DNA of 64,000 bases from Persicobacter sp. CCB-QB2 (GTDB taxonomy: Bacteria; Bacteroidota; Bacteroidia; Cytophagales; Cyclobacteriaceae), in NCBI RefSeq assembly GCF_001274635.1, contig NZ_LBGV01000001.1, forward strand, positions 186,001 to 250,000. Reading direction: 5' to 3'. Made by a program: the position numbers and the translations under genes. Below the pieces are notes generated by a model, which worked only from the letters and a program-made list of their open reading frames with translations, was not told the DNA's origin and made no database searches. Shown in pieces: positions 25,006-35,642 of this stretch. Numbering within the stretch: the first letter of the stretch is position 1; every line of letters begins with the position of its first letter.

Positions 25006-25227
25006 TTAACCCGAATTATTCACCGCTATTTTTGGGGTTCGCTGTAAGGGTTTGTTTTTGAGTTTGTTATGGTTGGGTCTATTAAGTTTCTGATAGTCCA
25101 AATTTGAGTAGGCTTGCTTTCTCCTTATTCATCTGCCTCGTTGGATATACTCGAATTAGGAAACTATTCCTTCATTTTTTCCGCCTTACAGCTAAACGAG
25201 GATTTAAGCCTGAATAATCCGGGTTAA
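25006..25227 (+). mobile_element. 222-bp MITE-like element, copy 10 (best-preserved ends)
   Basis: Exactly 222 bp with TTAA at both ends. The left end TTAACCCGAATTATTCA and the reverse-complemented right end TTAACCCGGATTATTCA differ at one base of 17. The core carries GTCCAAATTTGAG, GCTTGCTTTCTCCTTATTC, ACTATTCCTTCATTTTTTCC and AAACGAGGATTTAAGCC. It lies between copy 9 and the terminator of the Rel/Spo gene. Confidence 0.85.
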
Positions 25228-25261
25228 TCCGTTTTTCATAGCCAGATATCCCATTTCAAAA

Positions 25262-25293
25262 AAAAGCGATAGCCTTTTAGGAGCCATCGCTTT
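25262..25293 (-). terminator. Terminator after the Rel/Spo gene
   Basis: Minus strand: AAAGCGATGGCTCC, loop TAAAA, GGCTATCGCTTT, then further T. It starts 24 bases past the stop. Confidence 0.88.
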
Positions 25294-25316
25294 GTAAATA
25301 ACTTTTGTGTTGCTGC

Positions 25317-27539
25317 TTATTTGTCCCGGTCTTCCCGAATGACTTGTATCACGCCATTTACGTCAAGGAGGTTGCCGATCAGCTTGTCCAGATGCTTGGT
25401 GTCCTGCACGAAAAGCTCAATGTTTCCGCGAAATATTCCTTTGTCTGATTCAATAGAAACTGATCGCATATTGACCTTTAGTTCTTCGGAAATAATTTTG
25501 GAAATGTCATTGATCAAGCCAACGCGGTCCGTCCCTTCAATGCGTAGCCCCACCAGGAAGGACTCTTCCTTCTGACTCGCCCATCGGGCTTTGATCACCC
25601 GGTGTCCGTGATTAGATAAAAGCTCCACCGCATTTGGGCAGGAGGTTCTGTGAATCTTAATTCCCTCATTCACGGTAATAAAACCGAAGATGTCATCTCC
25701 CGGAATCGGATTACAACATTTGGCGGTTTTATATTCAAAGATGTCCATGTCCTCTCCGATATAGAGCACATCTTCATCTCTTTCCTTGGTTTTGGTAATT
25801 TCTTTTTTAAAAGTGCTGGCATCGGAGATCTTGTCCGCTTTTTTCTTGGCGGTAATCTTGTCTCGGGCTTCCTGGAATTTTTTTATTTCTTTAGGGTCAA
25901 TTTCTCCCTTTCCGATTTTATCCATCAGGTCCGGAATCGACTTCTGATTGAAGAAAGCACGAAGGCGCTGCATGGTCACCTCATTGTACTCCATCTTCAT
26001 TTGCTTCACTTTACGCTCCACTATCTCCTTACCTAAAGCAATATTGCGCTTGCGGTCCTCGGCCAAAGCATCCTTAATTCTGGAGCGGGCCTTGGAAGTA
26101 ACCACAATTTTTAGCCAACCCTCATTGGGCTTTTGTTTGGTAGAGGTCAGGATTTCCACCTGGTCCCCGGTCTTCACTTTATAGGAAATGGGTACCAGCT
26201 TTTGATTTACCTTGGCGCCTATGCATCGCGCTCCTACCTCGGTATGGATTTCAAAAGCAAAATCCAAAGCAGTGGCATTATAGGGAAGGATCTTTAAATC
26301 TCCTTTGGGCGTAAAGATAAAGACTTCCTCCTGGAACAGGTTAGATTTGAAATCATCCACAAACTCCATGGCATTGGAGTCATTCTGCTCAAGCATTTCA
26401 CGGACCTGACCTATCCAACCTTCCAGTCCGCCGCCCTTTTCTTTTCCTTTGGAGTTCTCTTTATATTTCCAGTGAGCAGCATATCCTTTCTCCGCAATTT
26501 CATCCATGCGTCGGGTGCGAATCTGCACCTCCACCCACTGCCCCGGCTTACTCATGACCGTGGTGTGGAGCGATTCATAACCATTTCCTTTCGGGGTGGA
26601 GATCCAGTCCCTTAGTCGGTCCGGATTTGGCTTATAAGAATCGGTCACCAGGGAATATATCTGCCAGCAGGTACTTTTCTCATCTTCCACCGGGGTGTCC
26701 ACAATGATCCGGATAGCGAACAGGTCATATACCTTTTCAAAGGGTACATTCTGCTTTTTCATTTTTCGCCAAATGGAATAAATGGACTTAGGACGTCCCT
26801 TGATTTCAAAGGGGTAGTTCAGGGTTTGAATTTTCGTCCGAATCGGTTTAATAAATGACTTGATGAAATTATTGCGAGCGACCTTAGTCTGATTCAGCTT
26901 GCTGGCGATTTCTCGGTAGGTATCCTGTTCGGTATATTTCAGGTAAAGATCTTCCAGCTCTGATTTTATGGCATATAAGCCCAATCGGTGCGCCAAAGGT
27001 GCATAAAGGTATATGGTTTCCGAGGCAATCTTTAATTGCTTATGTCTCGGCATGCTCCCTAAAGTACGCATGTTATGCAGGCGGTCGGCTAATTTGATCA
27101 GGATTACCCGCACATCTTCTGAAAGGGTCAAGAGCATTTTTCGGAAGTTCTCGGCCTGTGCGGAAGTTCCATATTCAAATACTCCGGAGATCTTGGTCAG
27201 GCCGTCAATAATTTGCGCCACCTTGGGGCCAAAGTCTCTTTCAATGTCCGTTAATTCAATCTCGGTATCTTCTACTACATCGTGTAACAGGGCCGCAACA
27301 ATGGAGGTGGTCCCGAGGCCAATCTCATCAATGCAGATCATTGCCACCTCGATGGGATGAAAAATATAAGGCTCACCGGATTTTCTTCGCATGTCCTGAT
27401 GGGCCTCCATGGAGGTGTAAAAAGCTTTTTTGATGATTTTGGCGTCCCCCTCCTTTAGTACGGGTTTGGCGTGTCTCAACATCCTGCGGTATCTGCGGAT
27501 GATCTCTTTGCGCTCCTCTTCCAGTTCGATTGTGGTCAT
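25317..27539 (-). CDS. Bifunctional (p)ppGpp synthetase/hydrolase (RSH)
   Basis: 740 residues with the full long-RSH layout. The HD hydrolase domain has His61 and the His86-Asp87 pair in LLHDVVEDTE, plus DRLHNMRTL near 155. The synthetase domain holds GRPKSIYSIWRK and the catalytic region RGNGYESLHTTV-type segment (here PKGNGYESLHTTV). The TGS domain is about residues 405-465, followed by a conserved-cysteine region (KCCNPIPGD) and a C-terminal ACT domain from about 665. With both HD and synthetase residues kept, it should make and degrade (p)ppGpp in the cytoplasm in response to amino-acid starvation at the ribosome. It is the only stringent-response gene seen here and is transcribed alone. 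Rel and SpoT cannot be told apart by sequence in this phylum, so no symbol is given. Confidence 0.96.
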   Translation of the reverse strand: MTTIELEEERKEIIRRYRRMLRHAKPVLKEGDAKIIKKAFYTSMEAHQDMRRKSGEPYIFHPIEVAMICIDEIGLGTTSIVAALLHDVVEDTEIELTDIERDFGPKVAQIIDGLTKISGVFEYGTSAQAENFRKMLLTLSEDVRVILIKLADRLHNMRTLGSMPRHKQLKIASETIYLYAPLAHRLGLYAIKSELEDLYLKYTEQDTYREIASKLNQTKVARNNFIKSFIKPIRTKIQTLNYPFEIKGRPKSIYSIWRKMKKQNVPFEKVYDLFAIRIIVDTPVEDEKSTCWQIYSLVTDSYKPNPDRLRDWISTPKGNGYESLHTTVMSKPGQWVEVQIRTRRMDEIAEKGYAAHWKYKENSKGKEKGGGLEGWIGQVREMLEQNDSNAMEFVDDFKSNLFQEEVFIFTPKGDLKILPYNATALDFAFEIHTEVGARCIGAKVNQKLVPISYKVKTGDQVEILTSTKQKPNEGWLKIVVTSKARSRIKDALAEDRKRNIALGKEIVERKVKQMKMEYNEVTMQRLRAFFNQKSIPDLMDKIGKGEIDPKEIKKFQEARDKITAKKKADKISDASTFKKEITKTKERDEDVLYIGEDMDIFEYKTAKCCNPIPGDDIFGFITVNEGIKIHRTSCPNAVELLSNHGHRVIKARWASQKEESFLVGLRIEGTDRVGLINDISKIISEELKVNMRSVSIESDKGIFRGNIELFVQDTKHLDKLIGNLLDVNGVIQVIREDRDK

Positions 27540-27802
27540 GTCTTAAGATAAAAATTCCTAAAGCTAGATGAAAGATCTTCAGGGCTTTAATCGATAAATT
27601 AGGATGATATTCCTTAAAATAATAAAGCTTGAAAACGTAATAAACACGCTCTTAGAAAACGTACTCGTTTTTTGTAAATTCAATGTTACCTAAATATTTT
27701 AAAAAAGTGAAAGATTATTTCCTCCGTTTGAATCTAATTTGGATAGAATAAAAATTGTTAGCAAGACTTGGAGGGCATAGTACAATGGCCGCACATTTTT
27801 TC

Positions 27803-27810
27803 TAAATTTG
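27803..27810 (+). promoter_or_regulatory. Candidate -7 box of the metal-efflux locus
   Basis: TAAATTTG matches TAnnTTTG and lies 13 bases before the DUF6660-like start at 27824. No clear -33 element. Confidence 0.4.
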
Positions 27811-27823
27811 TCAAAATTATTAA

Positions 27824-28153
27824 ATGAGTTTCTTTTTTCGCATATGGACCTTGTATATGGCACTCATTGTAATGGTGCCCTGCTCGGATGATCCTGCTGT
27901 TCCGCATGATCATCACGGAGGAGCTATGCACCAGTGTGAACAGTTAAATCATGCGGAAGAGGAAGAAGACTTTGGAGAGACCTGCTCTCCTTTTTGTGGT
28001 TGCGGTTGTTGCCAAAAAGTCGCCGACCGATGTACCTTGAAGATTCCCACTATTGATCGTATCCCATCGGAGGCGGGCTTCAAAAATCCTAGGCTCCTGC
28101 AGCTTGTAGTGGATGAAGTCTATGTCGACCATTTTCAGCCTCCCCGGGCTTGA
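27824..28153 (+). CDS. DUF6660-like small exported Cys/His-rich protein
   Basis: 109 residues. A hydrophobic N-terminus (about residues 4-19) looks like a signal peptide or anchor. It is followed by a His-rich stretch (HDHHGGAMH) and a Cys-rich knot (CSPFCGCGCC) that could bind metal. Small proteins of this look precede CusA/CzcA-type pumps in many Bacteroidota, and here the pump gene starts 273 bp downstream. I infer a periplasmic metal-binding or regulatory accessory role, which the sequence alone does not prove. No lipobox fits well (VPC). Confidence 0.7.
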   Translation: MSFFFRIWTLYMALIVMVPCSDDPAVPHDHHGGAMHQCEQLNHAEEEEDFGETCSPFCGCGCCQKVADRCTLKIPTIDRIPSEAGFKNPRLLQLVVDEVYVDHFQPPRA

Positions 28154-28426
28154 TTGAATTTTCTCAGGATATCATTTTTTATTAGACTCGATCTGAATAA
28201 TACGGATGGAGCGAAATCCCCTGTTTAATTATTTATAAACCGCGGCGAAGTGTTTACCTTTTGGTAAGGGCTTGTTTTGTATGTCGTTGGTGGTGAAAGG
28301 GGAAAGGTGTCCTATGTCAAAAAATTACCAGCCCTGCGCTTGGTGATTATTTTCTTTTCCGAACGACTTTAGGCTTCTGCTGTTCTTTAACAGTGGAGGG
28401 GCTTGCGTTCCAAAAAAAATCAATCA

Positions 28427-31400
28427 ATGATTCAAAAGATAATAGATCTGTCTATCCGTAATAAGGGTGTCATTGCCCTGTTAATGGTAGGCTGGATATT
28501 GGGGGGGATCTGGGCAATGAAAGATCTCCCTTTGGATGCAGTACCTGATATTACCAATAATCAGGTGCAAATCATTACCGTGGCGCCGGATCTGGGCACG
28601 GAAGAAATCGAGCAATTTGTATCTTATCCGGTGGAGGTGAATATGGCCAATCTGCCCGGGGTGGAGGAAATCCGTTCTATCTCAAGATTTGGCCTTTCAG
28701 TGGTCACGGTGGTGTTTGAAGAAGATATGGGTACTTATCTTCCGCGACAGTTAGTGGGAGAAAAGCTGGATGAGGTCAAGGAGCAAATTCCTGCTGGATT
28801 CGGAACCCCGGAGATGGGACCCATTACCACCGGATTGGGAGAAGTTTATCAATATTTTCTGGAAGTAGATGCTGATCATGCCGATCAATATTCCCTTACT
28901 GATTTGAGGGAAATGCAAGACTGGATTATCCGCCGACAAATGGCCATGGTGCCCGGAGTCGTGGAGGTGAATGGTTTTGGTGGTTCGGTGAAGCAGTTTG
29001 AGGTGAAGTTAGACCCGGCAGTGATCAATGCGATGGGCATTACGGTGTCAGAGGTGTTTGAAGCTTTGGAAAAAAATAATGCCAACACCGGTGGTGCCTA
29101 TATCGAAAAGAACCATAAAGCCAACTTTATTCGGGGGAAGGTTTATTGCGTTCAGCAGAAGAGATAGAGCAGGTCGTAGTGGCCAATGTGCAGGGCTTAC
29201 CGGTTCTTATTAAAGATGTGGCGGAGGTTGGCATTGGCGGTGCGATACGTTATGGCGCTTTAACGGTGGACGGAAAAGGAGAAGCCGTAGGAGGCATGGT
29301 CATGATGCTGAAGGGAGGAAACTCTAATGCGGTAATTGATCATGTCAAAGTCCGGGTAGCGGAGATTCAGAAGTCCATGCCGGAAGGAGTGACGATTGTG
29401 CCTTATCATGATCGATCGGAATTGGTGAAGAAAACAACCAGCACAGTGGCGGGTAACCTGGTAGAGGGTGGGCTGATCGTTATTTTTATTTTGGTGCTCT
29501 TCCTGGGGAACTGGCGGGGAGGTTTGATTGTGGCCTCTACCATCCCGTTATCCTTGCTATTTGCTTTTATGATGATGCGCGCCTTTGGGGTGTGGGCGAA
29601 TCTGATGTCTTTAGGGGCGATAGATTTCGGAATTATTGTTGACGGAGCGGTAATCATTGTAGAGAGTGCAGTCTTCATGATGCACAAAAGAATTTTGGGC
29701 GGACATGCCCTGAATCGAAAAGATCGGGATGAGGTAGCCTCCGAGGCTTCCGGTAAGATGATGAACTCTGCCTTCTTCGGGCAATTGATTATCCTGATTG
29801 TATTCCTGCCGATTTTGGCATTGGAAGGAGTGGAAGGGAAAATGTTCCAACCGATGGCACTCACCTTTGGCTTTGCTATTATTGGTGCTATGCTGTTGTG
29901 TCTGACCTATGTACCTATGATTGCCGCGACCTTTTTGAATGCCCGAGTTAATGAAAAGCCCGGTTTTGGAGATAAGGTGGTGAGCCGTTTGGAAAACAGC
30001 TTTAAGCCGCTTTTGGAAAAAGTACTGGATCATGGTAAGCAGTTTTTGGCCGTTTGTGTGGTAGCCCTTGCCCTTGCAGTGGGGGTGTTCAGCCAAATGG
30101 GGGGAGAGTTTATTCCGCAGCTGGATGAAGGCGATTTTGCTTTCCATGTCATCGCTAAGCCCGGTTCGGCCCTTTCTGAAACCGTGGATGCCACCACCAG
30201 GGTGGAACAATTGGTGATGAAGAATTTCCCGGAAGTAAAACATGTGGTAAGCCGCATAGGAGTAGCGGATGTGCCTACAGACCCCATGCCGATGGACGTA
30301 GCCGACGTGATCGTCAACTTACAGCCGGAAGAACTATGGCGGGAAGGGATGACGAAGCATCAATTAGTGGAGGAAGTAGAGGCATTGGTGAAGACGGTGC
30401 CGGGAATCAATTTCGAATTTACCCAACCAATTGAGATGCGATTCAATGAACTCCTCACCGGAGTACGCGAAGACATTGCGGTGAAGATCTATGGTGATGA
30501 CCTGGAAGTGCTGGCACGTATTGCCAGGGAAACGGGGCAATTAATCAATGGGATTGAAGGCATCGGGGATTTGAAAGTGGAAGCCACCACCGGACAACCG
30601 CAGTTGAATGTTAAATACAAGCGGGAGCTTTTAGCTAAATACGGGGCTTCAGTGGCAGAGGTGAATCAGGCCATTCGAACCGCCTTTGCCGGTGGTGTGG
30701 CAGGGACTATTTTTCAGGGAGAACGTCGCTTTGATTTGGTGGTTAGGCTGGCAGAAGAAAACCGAAATGATCTGGAGGACCTGAAACATTTATTTGTAAG
30801 ATTGGACTCCGGGGCAAAAGTTCCCCTTCAGGAATTGGCAGAAATTACTTTTGAGCCCGGGCCGATGCAGATTTCCCGCGATGACACCAATCGCAGGACT
30901 TATGTGGGGATTAACGTTCGGGGGAGAGATGTGGAGTCGTTGGTGAATGAAATACAGGAAAAACTGGATGCGGAATTGAAGATGCCTCCGGGCTATTTTA
31001 TCCGATATGGAGGGGCTTTTGAAAATCTGGAGCGTGCAAAAGAACGTTTGCAAGTACTTGTTCCGGTGGTACTGGTACTTATTTTCGTGCTGGTGTACTT
31101 TGCTTTGGGCTCTGTCAAAAAGACCATCATGATCTATATGGCCATCCCGATGGCTACTATTGGAGGAGTGGTCAGCTTATGGTTAAGGGGAATGCCTTTT
31201 AGTATTTCTGCTGGTGTCGGATTCATCGTATTATTCGGGGTGGCCGTTTTGAACGGATTAGTATTAATTCATGGACTGGATGAATTGGAAGAATTGCCTT
31301 TGCGGGAGCGAATCCTTCAGGGAACCACACGTCGTTTACGCCCCATTTTACTGACAGCCTCTACGGATATTCTGGGCTTTTTGCCCATGGCGCTTTCCAA

Positions 31401-32751
31401 TGGCGCCGGAGCAGAAGTGCAGCGCCCCTTGGCTACGGTGGTGATTGGGGGATTGTTTACCGCCTGTTTGTTGACCTTATTTGTTCTGCCCATTTTATAT
31501 CAATTTGTTCATAAAGACGAGCATTCAAAAGTGGTAGAGGTTCCGCCAAAGGCCGTTATGGCCACCCTATTATTGATGGTAATGCCATTTTTTGGGAAAG
31601 CACAAGATCAAAAGCAGGAGCTTTCTCTGGAGGAGGCGCTGGATCGTGCCTATAAGAATTACCCCATCATGCAGCAGGCCGGTTTGAATATTGAACAGCA
31701 GCAGGCATTGAAGAAAACCGCTTTCAATTTTGGAACCACTCAGCTGACCACCGGTGGCGAGGAGATCGGTGAAAACGGGAGGGGAGTTTATACGCCCTTT
31801 ATGATTAATCAGCAAAATATTGATATCTTTTCCATGTCCGCCAAATCCAAATATTATAAAAAGGCAATCAATGCGGCAGAGGTGGAGCAACAGTTGCAAT
31901 GGCAGGATTTGAAGCGCTGGGTGAGTCAGGATTGGGTACGCTCTTCAGTAGATTATGCCCGCCTGCAATGGGTGAATCGCTTTATGGACATTAACAATGA
32001 TTTTGAGCGTCGGGCCAAAATGTTGTATGAAACCGAAGCCACAAATAAGCTGGCCTATTTGGCGGCACAGAACAAAATGCAGATGCTGAAGAATCAGCAG
32101 ATTCAGGTGGAGAAGGAATATCAGGAACAATTGGCTGCGCTGCAGCAGTGGATGATGTCCGACACCCTCTTTACCGTAGCGCAGGCACCGGAGCAATTCC
32201 TTTCGGAGGTGGATGCCGACAGTGTGTTGCTGCAACAGCATCCTTTAATTCAGTATTATGAGCAGCAGACGATGCTGGCAAAGCAATCAGTGAAGGTGGA
32301 GCAGGCGAATTATCTGCCTAAATTAAGTGTGCAGTACGGTTGGCAAACGGTGGAAGGGCAGTCCGGTTTTTACCAATGGCAGGGTGGAATTACCCTACCC
32401 CTGGTTTTCAATGCCCAAAAGGGAAGAGTGAAAGCCGCTAAAAAAGTAGCAGAAAGAACCGAAGCCGTACAACAAGAACAGCTGGCCAGATTGCAGGGAC
32501 GATTAAATCAATCCAAAATCAATTTTGAAAAGTGGCAGCTGTCGGTCAGTAACTATCGGCAGTCCTTATTGCCGGTGGCAGAAGAACAAATTCAGGCGGC
32601 TCAGCTGGCTTATGAAGTTGGGGAGATTGATTATGTCACCTTTATTCAAAACCTGGATAATGCCATGCAGGCCTATCAGGCCTATTATCAGGCATTGGAA
32701 CAGCTGCTATTGGCACAAATTGATTTGGAATACCTTCTGGTAACCCTTTAA
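28427..32751 (+). CDS. CzcA/CusA-family heavy-metal RND pump fused to a TolC-like domain (apparent frameshift)
   Basis: The frame breaks at 29133-29137 (GGGGG). One extra G restores IRGEGLLRSAEEIEQ and a single 1441-residue protein starting at MIQKIIDLSIRNKG. Residues 1-1030 are an HME-type RND proton antiporter with twelve helices and two periplasmic porter loops. The TM4 motif DFGIIVDGAVIIVE is that of divalent-cation pumps (Co, Zn, Cd, Ni), not the Cu/Ag type. After the last RND helix a new hydrophobic segment (TLLLMVMPFFGKAQ) leads into about 400 residues of outer-membrane efflux-protein helices (LSLEEALDRAYKNYP start, coiled coils). One gene thus supplies both inner and outer membrane parts. 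The adaptor gene follows after 6 bp. The frameshift resembles five others here. Confidence 0.88.
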
Positions 32752-32757
32752 AAAAAC

Positions 32758-33939
32758 ATGAAGATGAAATTGAATCTGAAAAATATATTGATATTAATGG
32801 CAGTCCTGCTTTTCGGGGCTTGTGGAAGTAAAGATCAGGCGACCATGGAAGCCAGTCTTGCAGAGGAGGAACATTTAGATGCTGGTCTGGTGAAGCTGAC
32901 CAATATGCAAATTCAGGCCTTGGACTTAAAAAGTGGCCCGTTGGAAATGCGCAATTTGTCCGAGGTGGTCGTGGCGAATGGAAGTCTGGAAGTCCCTCCG
33001 CAGGGAAGAGCCAATGTGTCTTCGGTGATAGGAGCCAATGTGGCGAAGATTAAAGTGGTAGAGGGGCAGTTAGTGAAAAAGGGGGAGGTTTTGGCCTATT
33101 TGGAACATCCCGACATTATTCAGGCACAGTTGGATTATCAGGAAGCTTATCAGCAATTGTCCTATGTAGAGGATGATTTCAAACGTCAGGAAAAACTGTA
33201 TCAGGAAAAAGTGGCCTCGGGTAAGCAATATCAGAAAGCCAAGGCGGATTTCATGACGCTGAAAAGTCGGGTGAGTGGCTTGAAGATGAAGTTGCAAATG
33301 CTAAATATCAATGCCGCCAAGGTAGTGGAAGGAGAAGTGATTCGGTATGCGGCCATTACTTCCCCTATCCATGGGGCGATCACCGAGATTGACATCGCCA
33401 CAGGTCAGTATGTGGATCCGCAAAGGGTGATGTTTGAATTGATTGATGCTTCTCATGTGCATGCAGACCTGATGGTATATGAAAAAGATGCCTTTAAATT
33501 GAAAAAAGGCCAGCGAGTGAAATTTTCATTATCCCAGTATAAAGAAGAGATCTTTGAGGCAGAAATTATATCCGTGGGGAAAAATTTTGAAGAAGACCGC
33601 AAGGCAGTACATGTTCACGCCGAACCTTTCGCCGATAGCCCGAAATTATTACCGGGCCTATACATTAAAGGGCTGATTGAGGTAGGGGAGCATACCGTAG
33701 CGACGCTTCCGGAGGCGGCAATCGTGGAGAAGGCCGGGAAATATTACATTTTCCGAACAAAAGAAATTCAGGATAAAGAACAGATTTTTGAACAAGTGGA
33801 GGTGGTTCCCGGCATGAAGCATTTGGGATTTGTAGAGGTGAAAGCCATGGAGCCACTGGAAGCTGAGGATCAATGGGTGCTGAATGCTGCCTATTATCTG
33901 CTTTCAGAAATGGATAAGGAAGAAGCAGAGCATGATTAG
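32758..33939 (+). CDS. CzcB/CusB-type efflux adaptor lipoprotein
   Basis: 393 residues. A lipoprotein signal peptide ends at Cys22 (LLFGAC). Then come the barrel-sandwich (lipoyl-like) half (INVIGANVAKIKVVEGQLVKKGEVLAYLEHP region, about 85-120), an alpha-helical hairpin (about 120-185), the second lipoyl half (YAAITSPIHGAITEIDIATGQYV), and beta-barrel and membrane-proximal domains. It is the periplasmic membrane-fusion protein that bridges the RND pump to the outer-membrane channel. It starts 6 bp after the pump-TolC fusion gene and is clearly cotranscribed. Its last gene boundary is directly followed by a MITE copy. Confidence 0.92.
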   Translation: MKMKLNLKNILILMAVLLFGACGSKDQATMEASLAEEEHLDAGLVKLTNMQIQALDLKSGPLEMRNLSEVVVANGSLEVPPQGRANVSSVIGANVAKIKVVEGQLVKKGEVLAYLEHPDIIQAQLDYQEAYQQLSYVEDDFKRQEKLYQEKVASGKQYQKAKADFMTLKSRVSGLKMKLQMLNINAAKVVEGEVIRYAAITSPIHGAITEIDIATGQYVDPQRVMFELIDASHVHADLMVYEKDAFKLKKGQRVKFSLSQYKEEIFEAEIISVGKNFEEDRKAVHVHAEPFADSPKLLPGLYIKGLIEVGEHTVATLPEAAIVEKAGKYYIFRTKEIQDKEQIFEQVEVVPGMKHLGFVEVKAMEPLEAEDQWVLNAAYYLLSEMDKEEAEHD

Positions 33940-33956
33940 CACCCCTAACATTGCGT

Positions 33957-34181
33957 TTCACCCAAATTATTAACCGATAAATTTATTAACTAAGCATAAA
34001 TAGCTTGTTTTTAGTTTATGGCGATTTGTTTTCTTTGATTTATAATAGCCCGAAATTGGGCAAGCTTGCTTTCTCCTCATTCATCTGTTTCGTTGGAAAA
34101 AAACTCGAAATAGGAAAAATTCCTTCATTTTTTCCGCCTTGCAGCTAAACGAGGATTTAAGCAGGAATAATCCGAGTTTCA
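33957..34181 (+). mobile_element. 222-bp MITE-like element, copy 11
   Basis: 225 bp. Both ends are flanked by TTCA (33957-33960 and 34178-34181), a clean 4-bp target duplication that differs from the TTAA seen elsewhere. The left end is CCCAAATTATTAACCG and the right GGAATAATCCGAGT. The core includes AGCCCGAAATTGGGCAAGC, CTCCTCATTCATCTG, ACTCGAAATAGG, TTCCTTCATTTTTTCC. It starts 17 bp past the adaptor stop and fills most of the gap before DUF2851. Confidence 0.85.
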
Positions 34182-34215
34182 CACTTGATGAAATGGAGGG
34201 AATAATCAGAGGCGA

Positions 34216-35570
34216 TCAGATGTTGGTCGCCTCTTTTTGCTTTTCCTGTAGGGCTCCCTTGCCAATGGACCAGCGCCCGATTTTGCAGTGCAGACAGCGA
34301 TGTAGCTGGCAATACTGCTGTTCCAATTGCAGCAGCCCTTGCCCTTCCCCCGCGTTCTTGGCCTTCAGGCCATGTGCAGCCCATTCTTTGATTACTTTAT
34401 TTTTTTCGGAAGGTCGTTCTGCTAAAATATTCAATGCCTCCTCTTTGAGTAAAGATCTCCCGCTTTGTTCTCCATAAGCCAGCATAAACGGCACAATGGC
34501 ATTGATCACGATGGTGTCCAAAGCCGAAGGACCAAGTTGTGCGAAATTTTTAGCGGAGGGCTTTGCGAAATGATGGTGTTTTTGCCAATAAGCGGATCCA
34601 CAGATATTCCAGGATTCGGCAATGTCTTTTGGGTTTTTTAGCAGGGCATTTAAAGGAATGGGGTTTTTTAATAGCCAGTTGGCCAATTGGGCTAGTCGAA
34701 TAGTGGGGAAATTAAAAGGACGCGTTCTGGCAAATCGCCAGGCTACCGGATTCATGGGTTGCAGGTTGAATTTTTTCTGATAAAAGGAAAACTCCTCCCA
34801 GAGTGCGGCTTCATACTGATCCCTTGGGCTGGAGGTGATCAGTCCTGCAGTACCAAAAAGTAAACATTCCGTGGTAAGTTTTTGGTCCAGCGTTTTCACC
34901 AGGCTACGCCAGCTTAGCGTTTCAGCAAGCATCATCATGGCATCGGAGTTTAAACGGAAGCCGAAAGCGCGCGCAATGACCCAAAAGGCCGTTTGTTGCC
35001 AGTGTTGTTCATTTTTGTAATGATATTCAAGTATTTGGTCTCGCTTAAGGTGTAGGCGTTCCATTAAAGCCATGTCCACCATGCCCATTTAAAGTAATCA
35101 GGGCATTGCGCCAGAAATGGCTTGCAGGGGTGTTGATGGTCGGTTTGTAAAAAGTGTTGGTATTTTTTGAGGGCTTTATCCCCAACTCTTTCTTTTAAGC
35201 TTAGGGTTGGGATAAGACTATTGTCTCTTCGGCGGATCGGTTGATTGTTTTCCCAGACCACATGGAGGATAACGCCGTCATAAGCGGGATCCTGCTGATG
35301 CTGGTGCGCCATCCAGTCCGAGGATTTGATGTGAATTTCTACCTTTCCAAGCCATTCTATTGCTCCTATCTTAATTCTCGCCTGCTCGAAATCCGGCCCA
35401 GCCTGATCGTTGATAAAGCCGGGTGTGAAAATTTGCAAAGCTTCCCCTTCGTCCGTTTGAAGGTGTTGATGGTGGAACTGCTGGCTTTGCCAAATATAGT
35501 GTAAAAAAGCTTCCTGCATGAGGAGGGAACCATCCGCTGTGGTGAATTGCTTATGGAATTTATCCGGCAA
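34216..35570 (-). CDS. DUF2851 family protein (apparent frameshift)
   Basis: Read directly, it gives a 168-residue N-terminal and a 290-residue C-terminal piece. Adding one G on the coding strand at 35084-35086 (CCC on the plus strand) joins them into about 451 residues, with FKWGMVDMALMERLHLKRDQ at the junction. The N-terminus has the DUF2851 hallmarks: LHYIWQSQQF, TPGFINDQAGPDF, GKVEIHIKSSDW, YDGVILHVVW. Near the C-terminus three cysteines (CQLHRCLHC) may bind metal. No export signal, so probably cytoplasmic. Function unknown. It is downstream of pyrF on the same strand. Confidence 0.78.
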
Positions 35571-35580
35571 TCTTACGCAT

Positions 35581-35620
35581 AAAAAAAAGGAGAAAGAACC
35601 CGAAGGCTCAATCTCCTTTA
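35581..35620 (-). terminator. Terminator after pyrF
   Basis: Minus strand: AAAGGAGA, then GAGCC, tetraloop TTCG, GGTTC, then TCTCCTTT and a T tract. The UUCG loop is an unusually stable closure. Confidence 0.9.
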
Positions 35621-35642
35621 GAATGTATTTTGAATCTGATTT

